A DNA stretch of 64,000 bases from Balaenoptera acutorostrata (GCF_949987535.1 NC_080070.1:8986016-9050015), one strand, 5' to 3'; positions 36,286 to 47,750 are shown, counted from the stretch's first letter. Numbers and translations are program-made. Notes: generated by a model not told the origin, from the letters alone.

Positions 36286-36469
36286 TTTTTAAATATTTAT
36301 TTATTTGGTTGCACCAGGTCTTAGTTGTGGCACGTGGGCTCCTTAGTTGTAGCATGTGAACTCTTAGTTGCTGCATGCATGTGGGGTCTAGTTCCCTGAC
36401 CAGGGATCAAACCTGGGCCTCCTGCATTGGGAGCGTGGAGTCTTATCCACTGTGCCACCAGGGAAGTCC
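36286..36469 (-). mobile_element. CHR-type SINE, short older subtype
   Basis: On the minus strand it begins GGACTTCCCTGGTGGCACAG and lacks most of the GC-rich body, ending in an A/T tail. The exact 12-bp duplication TGACAATTTCTT lies at 36274-36285 and 36470-36481. The shorter body marks a different subfamily from the four longer copies. Confidence 0.92.
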
Positions 36470-36481
36470 TGACAATTTCTT

Positions 36482-37339
36482 GAAGATAGGTTTTTTTCCC
36501 CTTGGGCTATGAGCAGGATAGTAAAAAAAACACCATGTCCAGAAACATATGGAGAGTGGAGTCAGGTGTGTTTATAATCTGGGTTTTACTGGAAAGTAAG
36601 AGTGAAGATGGAAACAGACATGGTTGTTTTCGTAATAGGGAAGAACAAATCTGACTCCATATTGGATCCGTTCCTTTTACTTTAACCTTTGTATTCTATT
36701 ACTTCTGCTACAAGTTAATCACTAAAGGGATGTTGCCTGTAGCTTAAAGTATACATAATGGCCCTTCTCCGGGACCCCTGCCTCCCATGCCTGAGCCTTA
36801 AGCTAAAATACCTGTGTTTAAGTACGGCATTTATGAGGTTAGTTGGAATTTCAGAGATGAGAACAAGGCATTCACTTCTGTGTTTATTTCCCTCATGAAC
36901 TGTAGGTGTTGAATTCACTGACGTGATCATAGAACCTTTTTGAGGTTCATCAATTTGTTCAATATCAGAATTGGCAACTAAACATGATTTTTACAGATCA
37001 ATAGGCCAAAACACATATTTGACAGTTTTGTCAGATACTGAACTATTGTCTCTCCTGTCAAAATATCTACGCTTCTCTATTTTTATTTTGTGATGCTGCC
37101 TATGAGACTCTGACATTACATTTCTCCTTTACCAGCTGGTTTTGTGTTAGATTCTACCGTCTGGGTGCTAGAGGAAGACTGTGAGGCAGAGGGAAAAAGA
37201 AGGAACTGGTCCATTCTTCTTTAGTTTGCTGTTCTTACCAGTGTTGCCACACAAATGGCCCTTTACCTGTGTACCTGTAATTGGTACCCGTAGCATTTGG
37301 TTACCACTTCCAGATTTTCCCATACTCTGAAACATGTCA
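36482..37339. other. Intronic sequence with possible ERV-related fragment
   Basis: The segment 36640-36860 (CTGACTCCATATTGGATCCG and following) resembles LTR sequence I have seen in mammals, possibly the U3 of the element at 37340-38015 separated by a later insertion. The interval 36900-37340 is unassigned. Confidence 0.35.
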
Positions 37340-38015
37340 GTGAGGCAGGGGATAGATGGGCCCCTGGGGCAAACAGTTGGAGTTTCTTCTCTGTGGACCT
37401 ATACTCCAAGAGGAAAATAGCAGGACAATCAAGGGAGGTGGCTGGGCCCTGCCCAGATAGAAGATAAGAGACCGTGTATTTCTTATTCTCGAAGTCAGGA
37501 GACCTCCCCGACTACACAGGTGCAGAAGAGCTCCTTGGAGGTCAAAAAGGGAGTGGGCACCACTCCATAGTAAGTGATGCTAATGACCCATAGGCCTCTT
37601 GAGTAGAATCCATCTTGGCTAAGAGATGCGTGCGCACACGGGAGGACCCTGAGATATACCAAATACGGACTCTGAACCAGGCAAATCAAAATGATCGGCC
37701 AAAGGAAACCCGAAGAAATGCCCCATATAAGTGATTTAAACTGCCACGAGGGCACGACTCTCTCTGAGCCCACCCATACTAGTACTGTACTCTGTTTTTT
37801 TTTCTTCCTAATAAACACTGTACTTGTTTCACTACTTTCTGTCCTTGCGGGAATTCTTTTTCCACAAAGCCGAAGAGCCACGGCCTTGTCACTGACCAGT
37901 GGTCTAGTGGCTAGGATCTGGTCCTCTCACTGCTGTGACCCAACCTCAGTCACCGGCAGGGGCTGAAACCCTGCTTCAAGCTGCTGCGAGGCCGAGGCCG
38001 CGTGAAATCATCAGC
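37340..38015 (+). mobile_element. LTR-like element containing a tRNA-Glu-like segment
   Basis: LTR-like order on the plus strand: a GC-richer U3-like region, CATATAAG at 37724-37731 as TATA-like box, AATAAA at 37810-37815, a T/C-rich segment with CCTTGCGGGAATTC, then a U5-like region. The U5 holds the tRNA-Glu-like stretch 37893-37964. Ends are approximate and no target duplication was confirmed. The 128-codon minus-strand frame over it (37495-37881) has no recognisable domain. Confidence 0.45.
37893..37964 (+). pseudogene. tRNA-Glu-like sequence (degenerate)
   Basis: The D-arm and anticodon-arm region reads TGGTCTAGTGGCTAGGAT followed by CTCTCACTGCTGTGACCC, closely matching mammalian tRNA-Glu with a CTC anticodon position. 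Box A (TGGTCTAGTGG) is intact. The T-arm box B is degenerate (CCTCAGTCACC) and the acceptor stem does not pair, so a functional tRNA is unlikely. Confidence 0.6.
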
Positions 38016-38399
38016 ACACACCGGCAGGCACCTGTGCTTAGAGGACTGACCCTGACCCTTAGGGTTCTTCTTCCAATCTCAAAAGGTACCAACAAAGGAG
38101 GGCGACATTGCTTCCTTTCCCATTAATATACGCGCTACTACTACATATGATTCGATTTACGTAGAACATACTATGTGTTTTCATACAAATATATCACAGA
38201 ATGCGTTAATACAAGCATGTGCTGATAGTCTTGATAGCACATAATACATATTATTTACCATATTTAATTATGCATAATATTGTCTCCATGAATATTCTTT
38301 ACTAACGGTTATTCATGCATTTACACAGGGCATTGAATCCTTAGCTATAAGTAGTGTGTTCTACTAATTAAATCTCTGTCAACATTCAAGTCACTTATG
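38016..38399. other. AT-rich intronic sequence, no feature recognised
   Basis: No gene or repeat was recognised after the LTR-like element. Confidence 0.4.
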
Positions 38400-38625
38400 C
38401 AGAGGTCTGGGTTCCAGTTCTGCAGGAGTCCTCCTCCAAATCTCTATATTCTGATAACCCAATATCTTCCCTTCATTTCTCCAGCAATTACTATACTTGT
38501 GTTACCTCAGTTTCCTTTTGCCTTTTTTTGGTCTGCCTGTGTCTATTTAGCCATTTCTCTCTATTGAATTCTGTTGAAATAACTGGATGGTTTCTGTTTC
38601 CTCACTGAACTCTGACTGATACAAC
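38400..38625 (+). repeat. Possible ancient LTR 3' fragment
   Basis: The end GGTTTCTGTTTCCTCACTGA followed by ACTCTGACTGATACAAC resembles the 3' end of ancient mammalian LTRs on the plus strand. Similarity upstream is weak. Confidence 0.4.
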
Positions 38626-39169
38626 AACATATAATGAGTCTAGGACATCTTCTAAATACACCAGACCATATCCCAAACCATACTGTATAGTTTCTTATAT
38701 TTACAATATTTAAAACATTCAGTAATTAGCAGTTAGAAAACTTCTTGGAAACAAGGGTGGTTTTAGAAGTTACTGGTTTCAGTTCAATATTTCTTTTTGA
38801 AGGCAGTTGAAAATAGAGCTCTCTCCATTTTGGTGCATGATATGCATTTTGTTTCAATTTACCAGAAGTGTTGATGAGAGGACAGAATGGATTTTATTTT
38901 CTTAGCAACTAGAATGCAGGAATAATTAATATAAAAATGAGGAATTATTTTAAAGTCAGTAATTATTATCAATATGGTGAGCATATACAATTTCTTATGA
39001 TTGGTCCTATATTTTGAATGATTTTAAATTCTAGGTGAAAATTGATACTTCTCTTAAACAGCTTTACCTTAACCCAATCTAGAAGAGATTCAAAGTGCTC
39101 CATAGTTTTGTAAAACCTAGTAGATCACTCCTTGCCAAACTCTTTCAACTCAAAAAAAACCCCAAAAAA
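38626..39169. other. AT-rich intronic sequence, no feature recognised
   Basis: No exon or repeat recognised. Confidence 0.4.
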
Positions 39170-40310
39170 CTTTATCCCAAATTTCCCCTCCAGCTACTCA
39201 TTTTTTAATGCAAAATTCCTCACATGACATGGTTTACTCCTGATCTGCAATTTCTGATCTTACCCTCTTTCTCAATTAAAACCATTTTACAACAAGTGTT
39301 GCCTCTACCACCCCACAGAGTGTGCACTGCTTTCTCTTGTCAAGATCTCTTATCTCTTGTCAGGATGGATGTTATCCATCTGATGGACTTAATTCTCAGT
39401 CCTTATCTTATTTGAGATTCTAGCAGCAACATACATGGTGGATCACTGCCTTCTTCTTGCAATTTCTTTACTTTCTCAACACCACATTTTCTTAGTTATC
39501 CTTAACTCTTCTCCTTGTCCTATACAGCATATCCAATCTCTCAGTAAACTGACTTCAAATTATATCCAGAATCCAACTACTTCTCCACACTTCAAAACTT
39601 CCACTACCACACACTCTGGGCTCACCTGGATTTTAACAGTTCTCTCTGTTTCTATAGCTGGACCTTGAAGTCTATATTTTTAACACAGCAGCCAGAATGA
39701 CCATTTATAATGGGAAACAGATTATGATTCTTCCACTGCTTCCTTATTTCATTCCGGGTAAAAGGCAAAGTGTTTGAGGCGGACTGTAGGTCTTATATGT
39801 AATGAACCCCCATTACCTTTCCTCTTTTACTACTCTCCTGTCACTCACCTTTCTAGAAACGTAGCTTCTTTGCTTCACACGTTTTAGGCATGCTCCTATC
39901 TTTGGGCCTTTGCGTTGGCTTTTCTCTCTCCCTGGGATGCTCTTCCCCAAGATATCCACTTGGATCGCTCCCTCACCTGTTGGAAGTTCTTTTATCACCT
40001 TTACTATGAGGCATATGCTGATCTATTTGATACTGTTATGTGCGCAACCCGCCTGCCCTCCAAATAACACTCCAGATCCCTTTTATCCTACATCTTCCTT
40101 TGCCATAGTGTTTTTCACTTATTTTCTAACATACTACATAATCTCTGTATATTTTATTTATATATTACAATTATAAGTTAGTCTTCTACCACAATTTAAG
40201 CTCCATTGATCAGAAGTCTTTGTTTTGTTCTCTGATTTACACCAGGTGTGCACAACGCAATAAGCTTGGCATTCAGTAAATATTCAACAAATATTTGTTA
40301 AGTGAATGTA
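39170..40310 (+). repeat. L2 LINE remnant, about 1.1 kb
   Basis: Diagnostic L2 blocks appear in order on the plus strand: GGGCCTTTGCGTTGGC, CCCTGGGATGCTCTTCCCC, CGCTCCCTCACCTGTTGGAAG, TTTTATCACCTTTACTATGA, ATTTAAGCTCCATTGA and the end GGCATTCAGTAAATATTCAAC with AAATATTTGTTAAGTGAATG. The part 5' of 39700 is less certain. Short open frames here derive from the LINE and are decayed. Confidence 0.8.
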
Positions 40311-40589
40311 GAAATTTATGTAACCACCCACTACTCCCTGACAAGTCTCTGCATTCCTTAAACAACTTCCTCCTGTTCTATGGGGGAGATAGCAATGTGC
40401 CTATTTACTTTACGCTTTTAATTCCTAAAACTCTTCCCTCACCCAGCTAGATTGGAAAAGTATGCCAAAGCTCCACTAAATCCAAAGCTCCACTAAATCC
40501 AAATATAATCCTATATATCTGGTATACCCTTCCCTGACCCCCATTAATTTGACATAATCTCCTGTTCCTAATTTGAAAAACCAACATGG

Positions 40590-40678
40590 ACCAGTGGAAA
40601 AAAGTCCAGGAATGAACATCAGAAAACTCTCTGCTCTGGGTCATGTTACCACATAGCTGTGTAACCCTGGGCTGAACT
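40590..40678 (+). repeat. MIR SINE, left part split by L1
   Basis: ACATAGCTGTGTAACCCTGG matches the MIR core on the plus strand. It stops at the L1 at 40679 and resumes at 42506. Confidence 0.75.
40667..40678. repeat. 12-bp L1 target-site duplication, left copy
   Basis: CTGGGCTGAACT here is identical to 42494-42505 and brackets the inverted L1. Confidence 0.92.
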
Positions 40679-41064
40679 TTTTTTTTTTTTTTTTTAACAC
40701 CTTTATTAGAGTATAATTGCTTTACAATGGTGTGTCAGTTTCTGCTTTATAACAAAGTGAATCAGTTATACATATACGTATGTTCCCATATCTCTTCCCT
40801 CTTGCATCTCCCTCCCTCCCACCCTCCCTATCCCACCCCTCTAGGTGGTCACAAAGCACCGAGCTGATCTCCCTGTGCTATGCGGTTGCTTCCCACTAGC
40901 TATCTATTTTATGTTTGGTAGTGTATATATGTCCATGCCACTCTCTCACTTTGTCCCAGCTTACCCTTCCTCCTCCCCGTATCCTCAAGTCCATTCTCTA
41001 GTAGGTCTGCATCTTTATTCCCGTCTTGCGCCTAGGTTCTTCTGACCATTTTCTTTCTTTTTTT

Positions 41065-41881
41065 TTAGATTCCATATATATGTGTTAGCATACAGTATTT
41101 TTTTTTCTCTTTCTGACTTACTTCACTCTGTATGACAGACTCTAGGTCCATCCACCTCACTACAAATAACTCAGTTTCATTCCTTTTTATGGCTGAGTAA
41201 TATTCCATTGTATATATGTGCCACATCTTCTTTATCCATTCATCTGTTGATGGACACTTAGGTTGCTTCCATGTCCTGGCTATTGTAAATAGAGCTTCAA
41301 TGAACATTTTGGTACATGACTCTTTGAATTATGGTTTTCTCAGGGTATATGCCCAGTAGTGGGATTGCTGGGTCGTATGGTAGTTCTATTTTTAGTTTTT
41401 TAAGGAACCTCCATACTGTTCTCCATAGTGGCTGTATCAATTTACATTCCCACCAACAGTGTAACCAACAGTGCTTTTCTCCACACCCTCTCCAGCATTT
41501 ATTGTTCGTAGATTTTTTGATGATGGCCATTCTGACCGGTGTGAGATGATATCTCATTGTAGTTTTGATTTGCATTTCTCTAATGATTAATGATGTTGAG
41601 CATTCTTTCATGTGTTTGTTGGCAATCTGTATATCTTCTTTGGAGAAATGCCTATTTAGGTCTTCTGCCCATTTTTGGATTGTGTTGTTTGTTTTTTTGA
41701 TATTGAGCTGCATGAGTTGCTTGTATGTTTTGGATATCAATCCTTTGTCAGTTGCTTCATTTGCAAATATTTTCTCCCATTCTGAGGGTTGTCTTTTCGT
41801 CTTGTTTATGGTTTCCTTTGCCGTGCAAAAGCTTTTAAGTTTCATTAGGTCCCATTTGTTTATTTTTGTTTTTATTTCCAT
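41065..41881 (-). pseudogene. L1 ORF2 C-terminal fragment
   Basis: A 194-codon frame from 41881 contains [20 protein letters not shown], a Cys/His segment ([18 protein letters not shown]) and [15 protein letters not shown]. It is followed after a frameshift near 41300 by the C-terminal 80 codons, ending IYGI with a stop at 41065. A local change near 41465 alters the Cys-rich part relative to the L1 at 14874. No endonuclease or complete reverse transcriptase is present. Confidence 0.88.
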
Positions 41882-42118
41882 TTCTTTAGGAGGTGGGTCA
41901 AAAGGAATCTTGCTGTGATTTATGTCAGAGTGTTCTGCCTATGTTTTCCTCTAAGTGTTTGATGGTGTCTGGCCTTACATTTAGGTCTTTAATCCATTTT
42001 GAGTTTATTTTTGTGTATGGTGTTAGGGAGTGTTCTAATTTCATTCTTTTACATGTAGCTGTCCAGTTTTCCCAGCACCACTTATTGAAGAGGCTGTCTT
42101 TTCTCCACTGTATATTCT

Positions 42119-42489
42119 TTTACCATTGCAACAAAAAGAATAAAATATCTAGGAATAAACCTACCTAAGGAGACAAAAGACCTGGATGCAGAAAATTATA
42201 AGACACTGATGAAAGAAATTAAAGATGATACAAATAGATGGAGAGATATACCATGTTCTTGGATTGGAAGAATCAACATTGTGAAAATGACTCTACTACC
42301 CAAAGCAATCTACAGATTCAATGCAATCCCTATTAAACTGCCACTGGCATTTTTCACAGAACTAGAACAAAGCTACAGTAATCAAGATGGTATGGTACTG
42401 GCACAAAAACAGAAATATAGATCAATGGAACAGGATAGAAAGCCCAGAGATAAACCCACGCACATATGGTCACCCTATCTTTGATAAAG
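42119..42489 (+). pseudogene. Inverted L1 ORF2 segment
   Basis: A plus-strand frame at 42209-42484 begins [20 protein letters not shown] and continues with the conserved ORF2 segment around [16 protein letters not shown], which lies just upstream of the 41065-41881 part in a normal L1. A small deletion around AGAACAAAGCTACAG shortens it. Confidence 0.88.
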
Positions 42490-42493
42490 TAGG

Positions 42494-42505
42494 CTGGGCT
42501 GAACT
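42494..42505. repeat. 12-bp L1 target-site duplication, right copy
   Basis: Identical to 40667-40678. Removing one copy and the L1 rejoins the MIR sequence. Confidence 0.92.
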
Positions 42506-42610
42506 CTTAACATCTGAGCCTGCTTCCTCATTTTTTTAATGAACCAGTGGTACAATCTGATCTGTAAAATTTCTTTGGATTCTAATGTTATATGACTGTA
42601 ATTATAATTT
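42506..42610 (+). repeat. MIR SINE, right part
   Basis: CTTAACATCTGAGCCTGCTT and CCTCAT follow directly on MIR sequence at 40678, in the order of the MIR consensus (TTAACCTCTCTGAGCCTCAG-like). Confidence 0.72.
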
Positions 42611-42854
42611 AAGCACAATGTTTATAGTGTATATTTATGTAAAAAGCACACCTCATAAACTGGTGTTATTTTACCACTAATTAAATCTCATATTGTTTTT
42701 AACATCATATAGATAAGTCAGGTGTCCATTTATTTACTTTTTATCTCCTCAACTATACTGTAAATTATTGGAGATACTGATTCTGTCCTCTTTGTTTCCA
42801 TACTACCAGGAATAAGTAACAATAACATAACAGTAGCACAGCCTAATATTTATA

Positions 42855-43062
42855 TGAGCCAGAGACCCTTCTAACCATTTCACATTTAATTCTCAAGGCC
42901 AGCTTGAGAGGTAGATACTATTATCATCTTCATCAGATCATTTTACAAACTAAGAACCTGTGACCCAGAGAGTTTAAGTAGTTGATGGATACTGAACATA
43001 ATGGTAGATTTGAACCCCAGCATTCAGGTTCTAGAGTTCAACACACTGCTCCTTATCTAACT
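42855..43062 (+). repeat. MIR SINE
   Basis: AGAGGTAGATACTATTATCA, CCCAGAGAGTTTAAGTAGTT and TTTGAACCCCAGCATTCAGG are in MIR order on the plus strand. Confidence 0.75.
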
Positions 43063-44149
43063 CTCAATACATATCAATTACTTAGATAAGAGGAAGGCAG
43101 AGGTCAGAACAAATGAATAAGTAGGTACCTTTTTGATTATAAAATGTTTGAATTTGAATAGATTAATATCTGGTTTCCTGAAGGAGAGTTCATCTTCTGT
43201 GTACACAAGTCAATATTGTTGCTACAGAATGTTTCTGCTGGGTACTGGCAGTGGCAACATTGTCTTGATCACTAAGTTCAAGATACATATTTGGGGGCAT
43301 AAGGTATGATGCTTCTTACCATTTCCCGTTGGCAAAATTCAGGGTAACACGGCTTTTCCACGGCTGCATCAGGGAAAAGAAATTTGGATGCGTAACTACA
43401 TCCAAAAATCAAAATTAACAAGAGAGGTTTCCCAAAGACAGTTCCATTTCCAAATTAGTATGTGGAAGCCAAAGGAAGACCCTGCTGTTCTTTCCAGCTC
43501 TGCGCTCTGGTAGCAACCATTCAGCAGCAGTGAAAACATACTGGAGCAACGTGTTAAAAAAAAAAAAAAAAGATCCCTAAGAAGAATCATTGTTTTTTTC
43601 TGGATTTGCAAACAAAACAGACTACCAAATACATGCCAAATGAAAGTTATGTTTTATATGTGCATTTTTTTTACCCTTTAGAAACTGCTTTCCGTAAAAT
43701 TATTGGCAAAGAAACAAAACAATTATATTCATGCACGTGAAACCGAAGAGTGGAAATACTAAACATAGGCCACGAAAATAGACTTTTGCCTGAATACCCT
43801 GACAAGATATAACTATTTGATGTATCTGTATTGAGAGAAGTTATTTCAAGGGATCAGTTGAAAAGTATACTTTATATTCGATTATATTTGGTTGTTATTA
43901 TACAACAGCCTGCATGCTAGATATATACTGACTTTACTATCAATTATCTGCCCATTTCTCACTTTTTTTCTTACCGCCTAACCTTATGAAACAGTAACTC
44001 TAATCCTACTCACCATTTTCCTTTCACCGGTTTCCTCTTATTTATCCTTTGATTTACTTGGTATCTCAACATTTCCCCTAGCTTTTGGAATACCTGCCAC
44101 TATTTTATTGTCTTTGTTTGTTTGTTTGTTTTTTTACTAGCATGGGGTA
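43063..44149. other. Intronic sequence, no feature recognised
   Basis: A 16-base A run lies near 43557-43572 and a GTTT run near 44110-44135. No exon or confident repeat. Confidence 0.45.
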
Positions 44150-44360
44150 CTAGAAAGTGCATGGGCTTAGGGAGAGAACCAAATTCATTTCAAGTACTAA
44201 CTCTGCCACCTTAGAACTTAGAGAATGGGTATAATCTTTATAAGCATTGGCTTTCTCCTTATAAACGGACAATGGCCGTTTCAGGATTTGTTGTGACGAT
44301 CATGTGAGGTGGAATATATCAAGCCCCCAATATCTGTCACAGAGTGCCCCTTAGTATGCT
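44150..44360 (+). repeat. MIR SINE (diverged)
   Basis: AAGTACTAACTCTGCCACCT, GGCTTTCTCCTTATAAACGG-like and TTGTTGTGACGATCATGTGA follow the MIR order on the plus strand. Confidence 0.65.
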
Positions 44361-45017
44361 AGCTCTGTTCTTTCTAATTGTTGTTTTTCATGAAACAACA
44401 TTGTCTTGGTTGATATTCTATTCCTTTTGCAGTCCTTAGAGTTCTTTCCAGGGTTTATCTCCTATGTCCTTCAACAGTCATTCCAAATAGATTCAATTCA
44501 TTTTCCTTAAGATACAATCTCATTATTCATCTATTTTTAACTATTTTTGTAAACTTTCACCATTTTGAGTATATTTATTGTGACTTCTCATTGGAGATGG
44601 CAAGAAGCGGGTTGAACAAGGAGTGGACAGTACTAATACCATAATAAGAGACAAATACACATATATGTATAGATTATAATAAAAGCTATAAAGGAAATAA
44701 GCAAAACTATATGGTAAAGAGTAATAAGTATTAAACTTAGACTCAGATATAAAAGATAATAAAAGGGTCAAGCTGGGATAGGAAAAACCTAAAGTACAAA
44801 GACCCTACAAATTTAAAGAACTTGACTATTCAAGCAATGTAAACATAGGGCAAGAAGGAAGAGCTGTGTTTGGAGAGGTAGGTAGAAGCCAGATCATGGG
44901 AGGTGTAATAAGCTATGGTAAGAAGTTAGGGTTGAAACTCAATGAAGGATTTCTTCTCAGGGAGTACCATGATCTGATTTTTAAATGATCTCCCTGGCTA
45001 CTATGTGGATAGCCAAG
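44361..45017. other. Intronic sequence with unnamed ancient repeat similarity
   Basis: Segment 44870-45000 (AGCCAGATCATGGGAGGTGT, ATGATCTGATTTTTAAATGA, TCCCTGGCTACTATGTGG) matches a widespread ancient mammalian repeat that I cannot name. Upstream is unassigned. Confidence 0.5.
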
Positions 45018-45034
45018 TAGATAGATAGATAGAT

Positions 45035-45087
<53 letters not shown>
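45018..45087. repeat. (TAGA)n microsatellite
   Basis: About 70 bp of TAGA repeats with one AAAGAAAG interruption near 45035. Length variation between individuals is likely by analogy with other GATA tracts. Confidence 0.95.
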
Positions 45088-46410
45088 TAATAGATAATAG
45101 ATTATAGAGTGGGTTTATACACAGGGCACTCTGTTTATATCCTCAATGCTTTAGCACATACTTGGTACCCAATGTGTATTAATGAATGAGTCAGGAAATA
45201 ATGTGTGTGAGTACGTGAGATTGTGTGTGTATGTGCATCTATGTGTATGTATGTAGATAAGACTGAAATCACATACTTGAGTGGATTTTTATGGAAAACT
45301 GTGACTTTTCCCCTCTTACTTTATAATTTCTCTATTTTATGATTCTCACAGAGTGGTATGTGAATTTTTTGGTAGATCAAAGACTAGGGTAATAAAGGGA
45401 CTTCTGGGGAGATAAAGGTAGCAAAGAGAAGGCTGGCCTCTCTGCTGGTCCTCTGTGGAAGAGGAGGAGCATCTCAGCTGTCAACAGTCCCACAGTGAGA
45501 GGAAGCCCACTTAGGAGCTGATAACAGCAAGGAGGAGCCCATGATGAGAAGGACAGACTTCTACACTGACTCCTCAGAGAAGGTGCCGGATACTTCCTCT
45601 GGCAGAGGAAGCTGAACGCTGGTGGGAGAAAGGCGTCCATTGCTCGCTCTCTTCCTTGCTGAATCCTACCTTCACTTATCCCTCTTTTGTCTCTCAGCTT
45701 ATACCTCTAAGGAATACGTTTTGAAAACTAATAGATTCCAGTTAAGGCTCATTTCCACTCTAAAATTCTCTTTCTCTTACCTTTATTATAGTTCATTTTT
45801 TTTCTAACACTTGAATCTAATATTGACAGTCGATTATTTTGACCATGTAGATAAATGCCTACTGCCTAATGCCAAACTCACACATAGACACATAATTTAT
45901 GTTTGTGCCTGCTACTGATAAAAATGAGAGGAACATGTTATAGTGAACAAAGCACTAGAGAGTACACATATTTAGAAAAATAGAGTTTAGAGCTTGTATA
46001 AAACAAGAGTACAAATAATAAAGCATGGTTTAGAATAGCGCAGAAGAGTATTTGCTAGGAGAACAATCTCATTGTATGATTAGTTCTGACCATACTAGAG
46101 AAGAATCAACAATGTCTCTTCATTGTTTAGGAGTGCAAAAACTTCACAAAGAAAGCAAAAGTAAAATGGAAGGTGTCTAGGATTTTTTCAAAGCACATAT
46201 ATACTGGGAAAGGGGGTAAAAAAGGAGGAAGATCAAAACAGCATAGAGCAAAATGATAAAGAAAAGAAAAACTCTGAATGGTCCTAAAAGGAACCTCAGG
46301 AATCAGCTTAACTTATTTACTAGAGAAGACAACGGAAGTCCACACACGAGGGGAGGTGAGCCTGGATTCCTCCCTTACGGGCACTGGGCTTTGGGAGTGT
46401 AACAGAAGAG
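45088..46410. other. Intronic sequence, possible L2 tail near the start
   Basis: At 45120-45195 the order TATATCCTCAATGCTTTAGC and TGTGTATTAATGAATGAG resembles an L2 3' end. The rest is unassigned. The 87-codon minus-strand frame at 45377-45640 has no recognisable domain. Confidence 0.4.
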
Positions 46411-46653
46411 ACCTCTCAACTTGGGCACTATTGACATTTGGGGCCAAATACATCCTTGTTTGGCAGGGAGGAAGGTTTTTCCTGTATTTTATGGGATATT
46501 TAACAGTATCTTTGTCCTCCATCCTCTGGATGCCAGGAGTGTATGCACACGTGCGCACACACACCCATCCCCCAATTTGTGACAACCCAAAATGTCTCCA
46601 GATATTGCCAAATATCCCCTGGAGTCAAAATCACACCCAGTTCAAAACCAGTG
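46411..46653 (-). mobile_element. MER5A-like hAT transposon
   Basis: CACTATTGACATTTGGGGCC, GGATATTTAACAGTATC, GATGCCAGGAGTG, GTGACAACCCAAAATGTCTC and CCAAATATCCCCTGGAGTCA appear in the order of MER5A in reverse orientation. A CACACGCACACACA-like stretch near 46545-46565 is inserted. The plus-strand 151-codon frame at 46278-46733 spans this repeat and is not a gene. Confidence 0.8.
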
Positions 46654-47437
46654 CTTTAGAAGTTCTGTCCCTTAAGATTTCTTCTCCCCACCTCCCTGTA
46701 TTAATATCCATGGTTTCATTAAGGGGAAAATAGGGAACCAGAAAAGCTAGGAACTGTTATTATTATTATTATTTTTGGTAAATGCTCAAATGTGTGAGAA
46801 AAGGGAATGGAAGAAAGCAAGCACTTTAGAAAAGTTCAGGAAGAGCTATAATTCTGACTTTAATGTCACATCATCTTACTGATTAAATCTATTCTAAACC
46901 ATTCAAACATGGCAAATGGAGACATTACAGCACTCAATTAGAAATAGAATTAGTGAATTTTAAGGTTTTTAACTTCATTAAAGATTGACGTTTTTAAAGA
47001 GCATATACACCTACACACTCCTACACATTCACACACCTATCAGCTGCATTCATTACTGGAGATCCACTCATTCACAGCAACAGAGCTCACAATCTGTATT
47101 TTTTTTTTTCAAGAGTGATGCCCATTGGCTGTTCTATGTAATAAATTGCACTGTGCATTACGGAACTGCTCCAGGCAGCCAAAAATACATAAAGATATAG
47201 AACACCCTCTTTTTCAGTTTCCTAAGGGAAATATTTCTTATAGAGACTATCAAGGGTTTTATTTCCCTCATCAAGCTTTTAATGAACGAACCATTTGTTA
47301 GGTACGCCTATGGTGCTGATTATCCTGCATGAAATAGAATACATAGCTCTTTGGTTAGAAAAGGTTAGAAGTGTACCTGCCAATGCATCTACATGGACAA
47401 TCCAGATTTCACGTTTTCCTCTACAGCGTTGAATTAT
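46654..47437. other. Intronic sequence, candidate conserved segment
   Basis: The stretch 47080-47200 (including CATTGGCTGTTCTATGTAAT) is unique-looking and free of repeats. No direct evidence of function. Confidence 0.35.
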
Positions 47438-47452
47438 AAAGAATACAGGAAA

Positions 47453-47750
47453 GGGCTTCCCTGGTGGCGCAGTGGTTGAGAATCTGCCTGCCAATGCAGG
47501 GGACACGGGTTCGAGCCCTGGTCTGGGAAGATCCCACATGCCGCGGAGCAACTGGGCCCGTGAGCCACCACGACTGAGCCTGCGCGTCTGGAGCCTGTGC
47601 TCCGCAACAACAGAGGCCGCGATAGTGAGAGGCCCGCGCACCGCGATGAAGGGTGGCCCCCGCTTGCCACAACTAGAGAAAGTCCTCGCACAGAAACGAA
47701 GACCCAACACAGCAAAAATAAATAAATAAATAAATTTATATTAAAAAAAA
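47453..47750 (+). mobile_element. CHR-family tRNA-derived SINE
   Basis: It opens GGGCTTCCCTGGTGGCGCAG, has an intact-looking box B (GGTTCGAGCCC), a CpG-rich body and an AAATAAATAAATAAATTTAT tail. The exact 15-bp duplication AAAGAATACAGGAAA lies at 47438-47452 and 47751-47765. Exact duplication and retained CpGs suggest a relatively recent insertion. The open frames over it on both strands are artefacts. Confidence 0.95.

Larger units (their letters stand above)
40679..42493 (-). mobile_element. L1 LINE with 5' inversion (twin priming)
   Basis: The 3' part, 40679-42118, is minus-strand L1 from a long A tail through the 3'UTR into ORF2. The adjoining segment 42119-42489 is L1 ORF2 in the opposite orientation. 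In L1 coordinates the inverted piece lies immediately upstream of the non-inverted piece, separated by only a few bases, and the whole is bracketed by the exact 12-bp duplication CTGGGCTGAACT. The 3'UTR differs from the other L1s here, and long ORF2 frames survive (194 codons), so it is probably the youngest L1 in the window. Confidence 0.92.

Noticed and set aside
37495..37881. 128-codon minus-strand open frame
   Set aside because: It overlaps an LTR-like element with its own plus-strand signals and matches no protein family I know.
37893..37964. Functional tRNA-Glu gene
   Set aside because: Box A is intact but the T-arm and acceptor stem do not pair and box B is degenerate, so it is called only as a tRNA-like relic.
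45018..45087. Regular TAGA repeats considered as a possible CRISPR-like array
   Set aside because: The unit is 4 bp with no spacers, an ordinary eukaryotic microsatellite.
46278..46733. 151-codon plus-strand open frame
   Set aside because: It spans a MER5A-like transposon and has no recognisable domain or splice context.
47472..47729. CpG-rich segment that could be taken for a CpG island or promoter
   Set aside because: The CpG content belongs to a SINE body with exact target duplications; there is no surrounding island or transcription start evidence.
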